Source: Solea solea (lineage: Eukaryota > Chordata > Actinopteri > Pleuronectiformes > Soleidae). Taken from it: a stretch of DNA of 64,000 nucleotides. The translations under genes and the position numbers were made by a program. The notes under the pieces are model-generated. The model was not told where the DNA came from. It saw only the letters and a list, made by a program, of their open reading frames with translations, and did not search any database. Every line of letters begins with the position of its first letter. Positions within the stretch are counted from its first letter, which is position 1. Below, piece by piece: positions 34,240 through 47,800 of this stretch. The DNA lies in assembly GCF_958295425.1 (NCBI RefSeq), contig NC_081149.1, positions 23,111,964 through 23,175,963 of the forward strand, given 5' to 3'.

Positions 34240-36100
34240 TATATCCCTGCAGGTTAATTGGTAAAAGATACTTTATAAAATTAAAGGTGCTACATGTGTT
34301 GATGCAGCTGCTTTCTGCCAGCACAAATGTTTTCAAGTTCAGAGCCCAACCTTCCTTTAGTTGTTTAAGACGTTAAGGCATTAGCTCCTTTTCCACCAAC
34401 ATTTCCAGGAAGTTTTATTACCCAGAGAAAAGAATTCCTGTGGTAATATGTGTTGTTTGTGCTTCCAAAAAGTTGGTAAGCTGCAAAATATGCTCCACCA
34501 ATCAGCGTTCTTCAGCACACAGCCCCGCCCCCTCTATGGTACCTGGTAATCTGAAAAGTCCCTCATCGCGAGTAGGTAATTTTGGTGGAAACAGAAAGTT
34601 CTGTAGTGGAAAAGGGGCTATTGATTTCCATTAGTGTTTGCTGAAGCCTTCTCTGACCAGAGGAAGCAGCACTGCTTCAGACATTATATACTTGATGACG
34701 GCAGAGTCTCTTAACAAGCAACAGTCACCGCTGACCACTGAAAAAGCAACTTTAAAGGTAACAGGATAAGACATCAGGTGAATGGAGAATAAACTGAAAT
34801 TCATGATTTGCCATGATCCGAGCGAGGAGTGATGATTTCTTGCTTTCAAGAAGAACGCTCACACACTGATGATTATAATATACAGTAGCAGGATTCATCA
34901 GGTGATTTTACCAGCTATTACTTTAATGTTAGCTCCAAAACGCTGCCTCATGCTATACCATCTTTGTTTTGGGCCTCCCTCTTTCATAGTTCAAAATAAG
35001 GTCATATGAAACGGCTCTGTAGCATCTGAAGTCAACATACATACACAGTATACGTATACAGACGACCTGACCCTATTGTTCTCAAATATCGAGGGTAAAG
35101 CTGCTAACGTTGAACTCTGAACGTATCCTGGAATGTCTTCCTCAGAGTGGCGTGCATTTGTTGTGCTAACTGTGAATGGGGCTTTTTTGTTTTCTGTTTG
35201 AGGAAATGAAAACTTCAACCCCACCAAATAACGAATGTGCTCTTCAGAAAGTAATCCAGGTTGCAGCTTAAAGTAGACGAATGCTCTTCGTCCGGTCTGT
35301 ACACATTTACTCTCTCCTTACACAGTTTTTAATTTAAAAAGTTCTGTTGATGCCATGTATTCTTACTTCTTATAACAGCACCGTGCAAACTCCCTCGGCC
35401 TGTGGAGTGCAGGCTCCTGAATCTCCAGAAACAGTCCAGTTTACCTCCATCTGTTCTGCTCATTTCTGATGCTAAATCAAAAACACATGTGTGCATGCAT
35501 GCATTCACACACACACACACACACACTTAGAGTATTAAACGGGCTGTGGATGTCTGATGAAAGCCTTTGACGGACGAGACGAGCGATGGAAAAAAAATGT
35601 CCATCGACCACATTTGAACCACCTTTGCTTCCGGCTGCTTCACACTGGGACAGTAAATGAAGACACAAGGAAACGAGCAAAGGAACTGTCCTGTGGATGA
35701 ATCTTTATCCGGTGTTAAAGAGAGAGATGTGTACGGTTTGAAATCACCCCCTCCTATACATCCTCTCATCACTGGTTCACTTAGAACTATGTGCCATATT
35801 TTTCTCTCTCGCAGACATGAACAAGACAAAAAAAAAAACTCTTGTGTAACATAATGAAGCTTATGATAACGATAATAATGTTATTACAGGATTTTTTCTT
35901 CCTTTTCATTTGTGAATCATAATTGTGTAAAGAAGAAAATCTTCGTTGAACAAAAGTGGAGGCTACTCGTGTTACTGGAGTGCTGATGCTGCAGTCTGTT
36001 ACCATGTGGATGTATGAATATGTATGTGAGAAATAAGAATAATTTGATCAACTGTTACAGGTACTTTATATAAAAACCTTTACAAGCACGGCTGTCTTTG
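34240..36100. other. Intergenic region between cdk5r1 and nsf, left part
   Basis: Nothing coding is recognised. There is a TTTTCCACCA...GGTGGAAA segment at about 34390-34620, whose ends (AGCTCCTTTTCCACCAACA and TTGGTGGAAACAG...GGAAAAGGGGCTA) are inverted copies, so it is probably a small non-autonomous DNA element. A CA array lies at about 35506-35527. Confidence 0.5.
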
Positions 36101-36104
36101 GTGT

Positions 36105-36270
36105 GTGTGTGTGTGTGGGTGTGTGGGTGTTCTCCGGGTTCTCCGGTTTCCTCACACAGTCAAAAAACATGCAATATGGGGATTAGGTAAATTGGACCCT
36201 CTAATATTGACCGTAGGTGTGAGTGTTAAGAGTGGATGGTTGTTTGTCTCTTTGCGGCCTTGTAATGAAT
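36105..36270 (+). mobile_element. SINE-like repeat (family B), copy 3
   Basis: It contains AAAAAACATGCAATATGGGG, GATTAGGTAAATTGGACC and GGATGGTTGTTTGTCTCTTT, matching the order seen in the copies at 2320 and 40525. The tRNA-like head and distal tail are missing or degraded. Confidence 0.6.
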
Positions 36271-36848
36271 GGTTGGTTTTAGAAGTAGCAGTCCTGAGTG
36301 TGACCACAGCAGGGCAGCAGTGCTGTTGAAGTGATCCACTGCAGCTGAGAATGAGACTGATGAAGAAAAGAGTTAGACGAGGAGGGGAAAGTGGTGAGAG
36401 CTTCTGTCACAGCAGAGAAGGTAAAACTGGCTCTTTGTTTATCATTCATAACTGGGCTGCTGATATTTTAACATCAACATGTAGAGCAACCTCTGACAGT
36501 TTATGTTAACATGTGACATCAGAGGCTGGGGCTGTGTTCAGGTCAACACAGTCCTGTAAACACACTGTCAACATGTAGAAGAAGAGAAACCACCTGCACT
36601 GTCTTACATTTAGTCCACATTTGGCCAGTGTTGTGGAGTCACTTTACTCACATGCTTTACATGGATTCTGTGTAAACAAAAGTGACCGCACTGCATCATT
36701 TACTGTGAGGTTGTGTGATAGTAACATTGGAGATGTGGTCATTTTTGTCATGTCACAGAATACTGTCATGTTCCCACAGTGAGACCTGATGGTTACTGAC
36801 TCAACAATAAGCCACAACATTAAATCTGATATATATACATAGAAAGAG

Positions 36849-36849
36849 G

Positions 36850-36915
<66 letters not shown>
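36849..36915. repeat. GATA tetranucleotide array 1
   Basis: About 16 tandem GATA units. A second array lies 290 bases downstream. Confidence 0.95.
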
Positions 36916-36934
36916 AAGGAACAAAGATTGCTTG

Positions 36935-37150
36935 ACATTAGAAAATCATAACAAATTTTGGTTTGTGGACAGAAACAAAAGACATTTGAGAAGCTTCATC
37001 ATTTCCAGGTTTTAAAAACAAACACTAATCATTATTTTCAACAGTTTATGACATTTTATGACCACATGATTACTAGATTAATATAAAAAAAACATAAGGA
37101 ATTTGAAAGATTAATTAATTATGAAAATAATTGTTATTTGCAGCTCTAAT
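36935..37150 (+). mobile_element. GATTAATCGATTA-type element, copy 3 (partial)
   Basis: It contains the family words TTTGGTTTGTGGACAGAAACAAAAGACATTTGAGAAGC, CATCATTTCCAGGTTTT and the end ATTAATTATGAAAATAATTG then TTTGCAGCTCTAA. It lies between two GATA arrays, and its left end may have been lost to the first array. Confidence 0.55.
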
Positions 37151-37205
37151 TTTTATATATTAGACAGCTAAGAATTGATTAATGCACTCATTCACTGCAA
37201 AAGTC

Positions 37206-37247
<42 letters not shown>

Positions 37248-37248
37248 T
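37206..37248. repeat. GATA tetranucleotide array 2
   Basis: About 10 tandem GATA units, in the same orientation as array 1. Confidence 0.95.
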
Positions 37249-37897
37249 GTAGTGATAGATGCAAATGTACATAATAAGTTGCAATAAAGTTAAATTAGTT
37301 TTGACAGTTCTGCATTAAAATGACATCATTTTGATTGCTCAGGGACATTCAGGTGTTTTATATGAAATACACATTTACAGTTTAATTGGTGCTGCTGAAA
37401 ACAGTTGACAGCTTTGTCTGTGTACAGTCACACGCTGAGTTTGTATGTGTGTGTGTGTGTGTCTTACAGTTCTGCATCTTGATAATTGACTCCAATAAAC
37501 AAGCAATACATATAGAAACTGTAAACACTGAAAGACTGAGTGTAGTATTAGGACAGTAGTTTACATTTAAACGTTAAAAAACAACAGTCTGAAGTGTCCA
37601 GGAGATGGATGACTCTGTTGCTGTCCGTGGTGCTGAATCACCCTGCAGGCACTGCTGCTTTTTAATGGAGTTTTTGCTCAGCAGCTCTTTTCATATAGTG
37701 TCACAGGAACAGCACAGGTGTTACAGATCACACTGATGGAGGAAGAGAAATGGAACTCAGCCATCATTATATCTGATTAGTTACACTTGATTTTTAAAAT
37801 GGCTGCTGTACAAAAAGACCATTGCTTCTCTATTAATAGTTTCCCCTATACATGATACACTTCCCCATGTGTTGTTACTGTTCTGTTGTTGCTTCAG

Positions 37898-38050
37898 ATG
37901 TGTGATTCAGGTAAATATAAGTGGGATGATCTCAGCAGTATGTCGTCATCATCAGTGCAGTCATCCTCAGCACTGCCCCTCAGAAGAGGGAACACTGTTC
38001 AGGGTGCTGTCTGTGAAGCTGAAGCTGTGGAGCTGTGGCCACATTCTGCA
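37898..38050 (+). other. Unassigned exon-like segment
   Basis: A pyrimidine-rich 3' splice site (TGTTGTTGCTTCAG ending at 37897) is followed directly by ATG and 51 open codons. The segment ends at a strong donor, GCA|GTGAGTACC. The frame would encode MCDSGKYKWDDLSSMSSSS, a serine-rich stretch and an acidic end (AVCEAEAVELW). I do not recognise the product. It could be an alternative exon of nsf or of an unknown transcript, a relic exon, or chance. Nothing upstream was found to splice into it. Confidence 0.25.
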
Positions 38051-38828
38051 GTGAGTACCAAGAATATGCAGAAAAAAGAAAAAGAAAAGTGCTGAGTCAC
38101 ATAAAAACCAGGCGCTCATCAACAATAAGAGCAATAGTCTAATCAAAATTCACAGGACTGACTGCCTTATAAATTTAAAAGGAAAGTCATTCAAGGGGGT
38201 ATGTGTGTAAAATATGTACAAGTCCTGTAATCCCAATTCTAAATAGAGTCAAACTGATGATTCATTTTCTTCAGTATCAATATAGCAAAAAAACGATGTT
38301 GATGCAAGTGTAAAATACCTGGTTTCCTTCAACATTTACCGAGTATTTCATTATAATGAGATAATTATCAATATCGCCTCATTTCAATCAGCATTGTGTG
38401 AACTCTTGGTTGTTTGAACAGACATTTCATTATAATCTAGAGTTTTGAGGAGAAAGGCACTAGTCATTAGAAAATAAAGGCATCAAAGGCACTGAAGTAG
38501 ACAAATATATTATACTGGTTGAAGGTCAGTACAGTGAATTTTGATCTTATCAATTGAATCGTAGTGTGGGAATTTGTTTTACATACAATCTCACATTTAT
38601 TGCAGTTATTGGGATTATGCAGATAATCGCATTAATAGGCACATTAATAACCAACTGAACCTGGTTTGATTGCGTGTACACGTGCCACGTTGTAACCGTC
38701 GACATTTCAGTCACAGTGTTATATGTGTATGTGTGTGTGTGTGTGTGTGTTTTAGCCCACTCTTGTCAATCCCCCCCCACGTGAGAAGGTTTGTCACGGC
38801 AGAGGAGGAACGATCCTGTCGCGCGCAG

Positions 38829-38980
38829 CGTCGGCACGCTCGCGCTGCCGTCAGCCAATGAGCGCGCGGGGCAGTGCGGCTTATAAAGGGCCATCTGCTG
38901 CTGAGCCTCTCTGCTCACTGTACTCTCTCTGTATGCATTAGAGACCTGAGCTGCATCCCTGATCTACCGCAACCGTGAAG
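38829..38980 (+). promoter_or_regulatory. nsf core promoter and 5' untranslated leader
   Basis: A CpG-rich block contains a CCAAT box at 38855-38859 (TCAGCCAATGAGCGCG) and a TATA box at 38881-38888 (TTATAAAG). An initiator-like TCACTGT lies near 38915, about 35 bases downstream of the TATA box. The start codon follows about 65 bases later. The spacing fits a focused promoter with a short leader. Confidence 0.65.
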
Positions 38981-41900
38981 ATGGCGGCCCGGGTAAGACG
39001 CACAAATACACACATTTACGCACATCCACGCGCTTCTTTTCTCCTCTGTAGCAACAACATTGTTGAGCCGCGGTTCCACACGCGGGCGGTGAAACATGAG
39101 CAGGACGCAAAATGTCCGTCGAGCTTTCAGATTATAGTCTTAGTGCATTTTTTTTGGCTCTTGAATGTGACCGTGACTGTGGTCAGTGGTCAGTGTTTAT
39201 TCCACATGCGGCTGCACAGATATACAAGTCTGACATGTGTCACGGGGAATCATTTCCGCTACGGTGTTGTACCTTCAGCCCGTGAACCGCTGCCTCCTCA
39301 CGGAGAGGATGGCTGTGATCCTGGGCTCTGTTTGTCCTTGAGCATACGCAGTTGCGTAAAAAAGAAAAAAGACAAAAGACATAGAGCGGTCACTTAGAGG
39401 CGTTTATGCGACCTGTGCATCTGGAATCACAGGGTGGATACAAAAACACGTCAGCAGGAGAGACTCTAACCTGCTGTGTGTGCATTAAAGGTCTGTTTGT
39501 GGAGTAGCTGCTCCGACTGCTACGTCTTCACTGTAACCTGTCAGACGATGTCACGTGACCACAGTCCCCACTGCAGAGAGTGGGTTCTTGAAAAGGACAG
39601 GGATCTGGTCCTCTGGTCCCACCTGAACCTGGACTGTTGATGCTAAAACAGGGGTCTCAAACTCAAATGACCTGGGGGCCACTCAGCTTCTTGTCTGGTC
39701 AGGAGGGGCCACTCACAACTGTTCAGTCAGAGTGGTCAAAATAAGTCTAAAATGATATCACAACATGCCATAATTACATCACAGAAATAATTTCCGTTAC
39801 AATATTGCATCGAATTTCTAAATCAAAGGGTCAATAAATAATACGTAAATGTACTGTGATGCAAAATGACAGAAATAACTCATTCTAGCTTGATATTAGG
39901 TGGAGTGCACATGAAATCAGTTGTGGTCCACGGAATGTGGGTTTGAGACCTCTGTGCTAGAACTAGAGCCTTGTTGTGTGGTGGTTTGAGTGTTGCTGTT
40001 GCAGCATCTCTAAAGAAGCAGTGAGTTAATATCTAATTCATAATAGCCAATCAGACATATTTGCTGCTGCAGTTCAAATGTGTAAAAGTTCAAATTTGAC
40101 CCTTACAAACCCATTTTATGTCAAAATATACAGTCTAAAGCTACATCAGACCATTTGATGTGATTACTGTGTGGTCCAGCAGGGGGCACTGCGTTCCCAG
40201 CTTGGCCTTAGCTCCCTCTCATCAGAAAATAAGACATGTTGATGTTTTGCTGAGAAAATGAAACCATTGCACCAAAGCATCTGAGAAGCAGCGTGTCAAA
40301 GTGTTTCAGATTCTACAATAAATCTGCAGACTCACCTGTTAGCTTAGCTGTTAGCGCCGCCTCATGTGACTATAAACATCTGTTTGTGTGTGTGTGTGTG
40401 TGTGTTTGCACAAAGCAGGTTATATTCATAAAAGTGACTTTTACATTCATAGAAACGTGTTGTACTCTATGTATGGTCTCTTATGTGAGGCTGAACGATA
40501 TGGGTGAACTTGTGACGTATATAATAATGTGGGGCCACGCGGTTGGTGTAGTGGTTTCGTGTGTGCGTGGGTTTTCTCCAGGTTCTCCAACTTCCTCCCA
40601 CAGTCCCAAAAACATGCAATATGGAGATTAGGTAAATTGGACACTCTAAATGAAATGGTAGGTGTGAGTGTGAGTGTTCAGTGGTTGTTTTGTCTCTGTG
40701 TCCCTGTGATGCACTGGCAATCTGTCCACAAGATCAGCAACCCTCATGTGGAGGATAAAGCGATAGAAGATGAATGGCTATTATAATGTGATTTGTGGTA
40801 TAAATGTTTAAGTCCAGCAAAAAAAAGAGCTTTGTAACATGAGGTGCCACAAAAAATATGAACTACTATACTTCAGTGAGAAGGATGAGAACAAATAGAT
40901 AAGTATGTTCTCCTTTTTTATTATTATTGGCACAGAACAATCAAAAAGAGAACGACTAAACAGCCCTTGTTGCTAAATTGTGTTGTTTGAAATTGCGATT
41001 TTGATTTGAAGACGATGAATTGTTCAGCCCTCGTCTCATGCTGTTAATCACACAGTCACACAGGATGAATTTTCTGCTCTGTGTTATTATTATTTCATCT
41101 CTGATTATTGCGAAGCTAGATCATGTTGGCTGTCAGGTGCAGTATATGATGGAGCCAGTATAGAAGTCCTGAGGCTGTGCTTAAACATAATGTGTTGCTT
41201 ACACTCTTGCCAGTGGGCGTGGCTGATGCTTAGTACTGGAGGCAGCTAACAGAAGTTAGCGGAGCCGCGTCCTCTCACGGCTGCCTATGTAGCAAGAGTT
41301 GCTAATATTGCTAAAGGGATCGAAATGGTTTTTGTCTTTAGCATTAAGACTCTTCAATGCAAAGACATGAGTTGACACAAATGACTCTAAGGCTGTGACA
41401 AATCCTGCAAAGATGCGGAATCCACATTGTTTCCTGTTGAAAACAATAAGATAATTTACTATCATCATCCTCCTCTTCCTCACATATACTTCACACACTG
41501 GTATAGTGACATTAGATTAAGATGGAGCGAGAGATGAGGTGATCCAATCACATAACCTGGTTTATACAGTTGAACAGTATTTCTGATTTTCTCCAAGTAC
41601 CACCAAAGGAAACTTGCGTATCACTGGTGGTACACGCACCACAGTTTGAGAACCATGGCTCTCGTGTGCTCAGTAATATTTCTGCAGATTGCTTATTCAT
41701 AACTTCATAACAGAGCAGGTAGGAGACCTCATTCACAGCCTTTGCTTTGTACTTGCAGGCTAAATTTAGAGAAGAACCTTGTGCAGAAATGACACCAATG
41801 GGTTAATATTATGCAATTAGGCTGATGCTTTTATCCAAAGAGCCTTGAGCTGCTCGTGTATAGATTTTTCCTTTGTTTTGTCAATGCAAATGTATCCGAC

Positions 41901-44267
41901 CTTTCAGAGGAAACACTCACTGTGTCAACTATTTTTCCCTAGTTGTGGCTGTTTTTTGGGCGTTTTATTTTGAGCTTTGATGAAAAAGTAAATCCAGCAG
42001 AACATATTTCAGGCTGTCGGGAGTTAACCCATTTGTTTTTCTACTGCAGAACCAGGACATGCAGCTACAACAGCAACATTAAGTCAGCAGTCAGACCGCC
42101 GCTGAGTCTTAACAATGCGAACATGGGCTGATTTGTTGATGTGGCAAAAACGTCCTGGGGAGCCCAGTCAATACTGCATCGAACGACAACAGGGAACGGT
42201 TTTAGCTCTTGAAGTAATTCAATAAATAAAACCCTTCTAATGCTGTCATATCGAGAGGAAGCCTTCAGGTCGGCAACAGTAAGGTAGCGACAGATCATGT
42301 GGACGACAGGCTGTGTAGTGTGGACTGAGAGGGACAACAAATATGATCATTCTCTGCCTCACTTGGCACCTGTGAGAATCTCCTATACATTTTAAAGCTA
42401 TAGAGACTGAAACAGTGTTGCTCACAATCCTTAGTTACTGTTGCTATATCTGTGAAGTTTCAACAAGCGCTTACCATCGCGATCCCTGGATCGGAAACAA
42501 AAGAAAAGCAGATTCTCACGTCCGTCACATGCGTTTCAATGTAGTGAAACACAGACTGTGCATATTATCACGTTAAAAGACAAAGAAAATTCAGCGTCTT
42601 CACCAGGAGATGAAAACAGGAGGCTCCTGCTCTCACCAACAACACACGTCATCATTAAAGCCTGACCTGATTACTAATATTGAAATTGCAAATGTGATTC
42701 AACTGCTGTCGAGCCCAAAGACATGTCTATGTGAAGGCCCGTTCTTACTGAATGGGGACATTAAGTATTTTAATAATCCTCCTTTTTCTTAGCTCACTAG
42801 TTTTGATGGTTTATATTTTATCCAGAATAATGCAGCAGCCCTTGATGATGTGTTCAGTGCAGTGTAAGTGCCTCAGTCACATTATCGTCACCAAAGTTGG
42901 GGTGTTTTCAGTAGCATTTACCGTCTATATGTTAAGATCATCGTAAAATATTGAAGGAATACTACAGGACAGCAGCTGTGTGTCAGACTCTACACTGAAG
43001 ACACTGTGTTGTCAGTGTAATCATGCAGTCATGAAGTACACAGCCGTCTTTGCAGTAGAGAACTGACTCTTCAAGAGTGTGCCACTTGTTGGTACAACGT
43101 GATAAACACCTGTCTGAGAAGAATCTTTAAAATCAAGTGGTCAGACAAGATCAGCAACCTTGAGCTGTGGGACAGAGCAGGAAAAAGACCCAGTTGGTAG
43201 CCTCAAGACCCTCAGGAGGAAACGCTCCTGGATAGGACGCACACTTGGGAAACCACCATCCAGCATTTACACACCAGGCTGTAACCTGGAATCCACAGGA
43301 CAGACAAAAGAGAGGAAGGCCTAAAAACAGCTGGAGAAGGGACACGGAAGAGGAGATGAGGACTATAAGCAAGCAACATCTGTGTCCTGTACATGATTAA
43401 AAAGGTACAATAGATAGAAGTAGAAGTGCAGGACTGATGGCCTTTTCACTCCAGCAGGGCTCCGTGTTAGTTCCCGAATCGGCCCGGCATGTTTAACACG
43501 GACAAAATTGGTTCAGAACATGAAAAGTTGGTTCTCAAGCTGAAACCAAAAATAGTGCTTCTTCCTCGCAGACGAGACAAGCACAAAGTCGATTTTGCAG
43601 GTGTTGTGTTTACTTCCGCCTGAGTAACGTCCTCCCACTCCCTGGTTCCTCTTAAACTGGTGTGAACGCAGGCTGGTTTTGCCAGAAAGAACCATGGTTC
43701 TGAGGCTCCAGAAAGGCACCAGAACCTTGTCTGTCTGAAAGCACTATGAGAGACCTAACTACAGTGAGAAGTCTATCTGCCAATTCAGCACCACGGACAG
43801 CACCATAGATTCATTCCTTCATTCAAGCCTCAAAACCTACTCACAAACCTATACATAAATATCCATCCATCCATTTTCTACCACTTTATCCTCCACAGGA
43901 GGGTCGCGGGCCAATCTGTGCCAATCTGTGCCAATCTCAGCTGACATAGGGTGATAGGCGGGGTCACACACTGGACAGATCACCAGTCCATCGCAGTCGG
44001 GACACATATAGAGACAAACGACCATTCACTCGCACTCTCGCACTCACACCTATGAGTGTGCTAACCACTACCCATACATGAATATTTATGTTAAAATTGA
44101 TAATATGTCCTTTCTATATTTTATGAGATGCATTTTTAATGTTTTTCACAGTAGATGGAAATTAAAATCACAACTGTGGGACTGGTTAATGTTAAAGTTA
44201 GTCTAAGTCAGGGAAATGACCTGCAGATACATGCAAAACCTGAACTGGTTCCACATGAGGAGGCCCA

Positions 44268-44303
<36 letters not shown>

Positions 44304-44786
44304 CTGCATAATCAATTCAGGTCATGGATGGAAGAGATGCAGCTGCTCTACATTTATATTTGGACGTCTGCTGGGTTAGTCTCATAATGTGAGCTCAGGC
44401 TGGACTCGGCATCATGAAAGAGAGAGGATTTTAATAATGCATAAGTGTGTGTGTGTGTGTGTGTAACCTCTCAGACCACATCCTCTGGTCCCACCAGAAC
44501 CTGGACTGATCATGTGACTGTTAAAGCCCTAAAACAGGGGTCTCATGAGAAACTAAAACCCAGAAACTGGTTAAGGTTAGGGCTAAGATGTGAACTGCGC
44601 TTAGGTTAAAGGTCAGGGTTAGGCATTCACTAGTTAAGGTTAATATTGGGGATAAGGCTTTGTTTTGGCTGCACAAACGAAGAGATGTGATGGTGCATTC
44701 TTTCTCGCCGTCATCTAGCTTGAATCACAAGTGTGTGTGTCACATCCACCCAACCCCCCAAACCCTCCTGGCTCCAGCAGGAGACT

Positions 44787-44883
<97 letters not shown>

Positions 44884-47800
44884 ACAAACACCCCCACTGC
44901 AAGGACAATGTAAGGGCAACTGTGTTGATCCTGACTAAGGATGGGCATTTCAAGCAAAAAAAATGCTTGTTGAATATTTAAAATGCCTCATTAAGCACAG
45001 GATGTTAAGAGAGGTGATGTCATGTGACCAGAATGTGAACGAGGTTTGCACAGGATTGATTCTATTTGAATTTTGTTAAAGGACTATATCTTTTTCATTA
45101 TAAGTATCATGAAAGAGGAGTAGTATTTAGCCAAACCTAGTGTCCATCTATTAGATTATTTGTTGTTTTTTAACAGATTTTCACAAAACACTGTGGTGGG
45201 TTGAGATCTGAGCCACGGACGAGCCAATTAAATGTTGTGCAGCTCCGGTTCAGAGGTGTAATCAAGAGTTAGAGTAGCTATGAGACTTGTTTTTATTTAT
45301 TGACTGATTGTTTATCTGTGCGGAGGCTGGTGGTCTTAATTAAATGTAAATAATTACTTTGTGAAAGTATCCAGGACACGCGGCCACCAGTCGATGTCCT
45401 TCATTGAAACGCTCTGAAAGCTCTGATGTTTCAGGCTCATGCGTGCGATCAGCGTGTTCATCCTTAACAGAGTCCTCTAGTCCTCTCCAGTCTGATCAGT
45501 ATTGATCTGCAGGACTAAGGCTAAATACTTAACCGGCCTCAGAATCCCCACAAGGATTGTCTGTGTTGCACTCATTCTCTTGCTGATGAAAATGCAAACC
45601 ACACTTTTGTTCCTCCTCAGAGCAGAGAGTCAGTTTATGGTCAGGGAAGAGTAAAACGAAGGGTCAGTGAGATGTTTTGGACAAACTCCGGCTTGAACTA
45701 ATGACCTGTTGTCCACTGGGCAGACTCACCGTCCATCTGGTCCAAATGAAGCTGCAAACCTGGGGATTGTCTTGATCATGATGAGATTGGAGCCAATACA
45801 GGCTTTTTTAAGTGATTGGGAGTTGGCAATCACCTCAATCACCTCCCCACGAACTTTTAATCCAGTTACACGTTGTGCCGTTGAAGTGCCTTCTGTTATC
45901 TACTTAATTAATAGTGAGCAAGTTCGTCACGTAGCTCAGCTCTGACTGTAGCATTTATTTCATATCACCTGTGTTTCATAGAATTGGTCACATTTTCATA
46001 CAGTGACTTTTTTGATTTAGTTTTTTTTGTATTCTGGACATCAGGTGTTCTTTGTTTCTGCTTTTCCATGTTTCCTGTTTTATTTTGTAGTTTGTTTCCC
46101 CTTGTATGTACCCAGTTAAGTTTCACTTCCTGTCCTGTCTTTCCTCCTGATTGTCTGCCCCGCCCCTCATGTGATTCACCTGCGTTTGATTGTCCCTGTT
46201 TGCCCAGTGACTTTTGTTGGTTTCATGTGTTCTTGTGTCTCAAGGTATTTTCCCGTTTGTGTTTTACTTGTTGCCCTCCTTTCCTGCTTTCATTATTTTG
46301 TTTTATGAAGCACTGTTTGTAACGTTTGTTACAATAGAATATAAAAGTAAACACCTGTTAAAAAACATTTAATAAATATGAACAGAGAAGATATTTTTAC
46401 ACTTCTGGTTGCAGTTTAATGATACTAGTGCAGTGTCTGTGCAAAATCTGTTTGTGTGTGTGTTTTTAGTAATTGTTACGATTACACAGCAAAAGTTCAG
46501 TGACATTTTTATTTTTATTTGTGTACGGTAGCTTGGCACTGCACTGACTCGTGCCCGTAGCAAGACACCTTTCAAGTTAGAACTCAGACAGACACACACA
46601 CATACACACAGACAGACAGTTGTGTTGGCGTGTTGTTGCAAAATCCGTCGACTCATTTTAATGCAAGCACAGCGCGTTCAGGGAGTCTTTGCACTCGCTT
46701 ATCCTCTCAGGAAGCCCACAGTGCTGTGTGAGTGAGAGGGGGTGTGGCTACAGTAGAGCGGCGAAAGCCAATGTGTGCTTCTTTTACCGATGTTTTTAAC
46801 GATATCTTTTGCATTACTTATCCAGACAACGTCAAAATTGGCACTGCACTCGTGCCCGTATCAGGAAATCTGTCACGTTTGAAATCAATCGGACCATCAG
46901 CTATGCGAATAACAGACACACACACACACACACACACAGACAGACATTCCTGTTTATAGATAGATGTTGTTTGCAAAAACACCACTAGTTAAGCTTCTGG
47001 CCCAGTCTCTCTATATTAGTGTAACCTCACATGAGCAGCAGGACAGACAGATGACGGATGAGTCTGAAAAAGATTCAAACCGATGAATCGATTATCAAAA
47101 TAGTTGATGATTAATTTAGTAATCAATTAATCGAGCGATTGTTTAGGCTCTGAATTCTTCTATTGACCAAGTCATACAATACAAATTATTTATTCTGTGT
47201 ATTCACAATAGTGAGAATGTGATTATTCTTTGGTAATGTGGACAAAACACTCTAATGTCCGTGTTCTCTGTTATATTCTTACTTATGTAGAAATCTACAT
47301 TTGCACCTCAAACCACTGAAGTTTGGTGTTTTATCTGTTGTTCAGATAAAAGATGTAGATTACAAAATGTGAATATTATTTAGGATTAGTCAGCAGCTAA
47401 AGCATCAAACTCAGTTTGACCTCTGACAGTGGCTTCCATGTGTAAATTAGAATCCTTTTCACACGTGTCAACATTAGCTCCATCTCCCACCAGCACTGTC
47501 AGCGCCTGCACTGATGGATGAGTCGGCCGATCTGATTGTGCTGAAATCAGTGAGAGGAGCTGGAGTGGGAGCCAGCGTGAGGGGGGGCAAAAAGAGACAG
47601 ACCGTAAAGAAAAGTGACTAAAAATATGCCCACTTGTGTGATGAAATGACTGTGAGGGCTACAGAAGATGGCAGCGCTCCTGATTTCCCCTCCTAATGAA
47701 ACGAGCCGGTTGTTTCCCTCCTAATTTCCCTGCAGTGCAGTCGTCTTCTGCCTCTGAAATTTTTCGCCCACACCCAGTTTAGGATGTAGCAGACTGCGTT

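Noticed and set aside
36849..37248. A CRISPR-like repeat-spacer array
   Set aside because: The tetranucleotide arrays have no spacers, and the genome is eukaryotic.
44660..44981. Several overlapping frames of His-Thr or Cys-Val repeats
   Set aside because: They are translations of one CA microsatellite in all frames.
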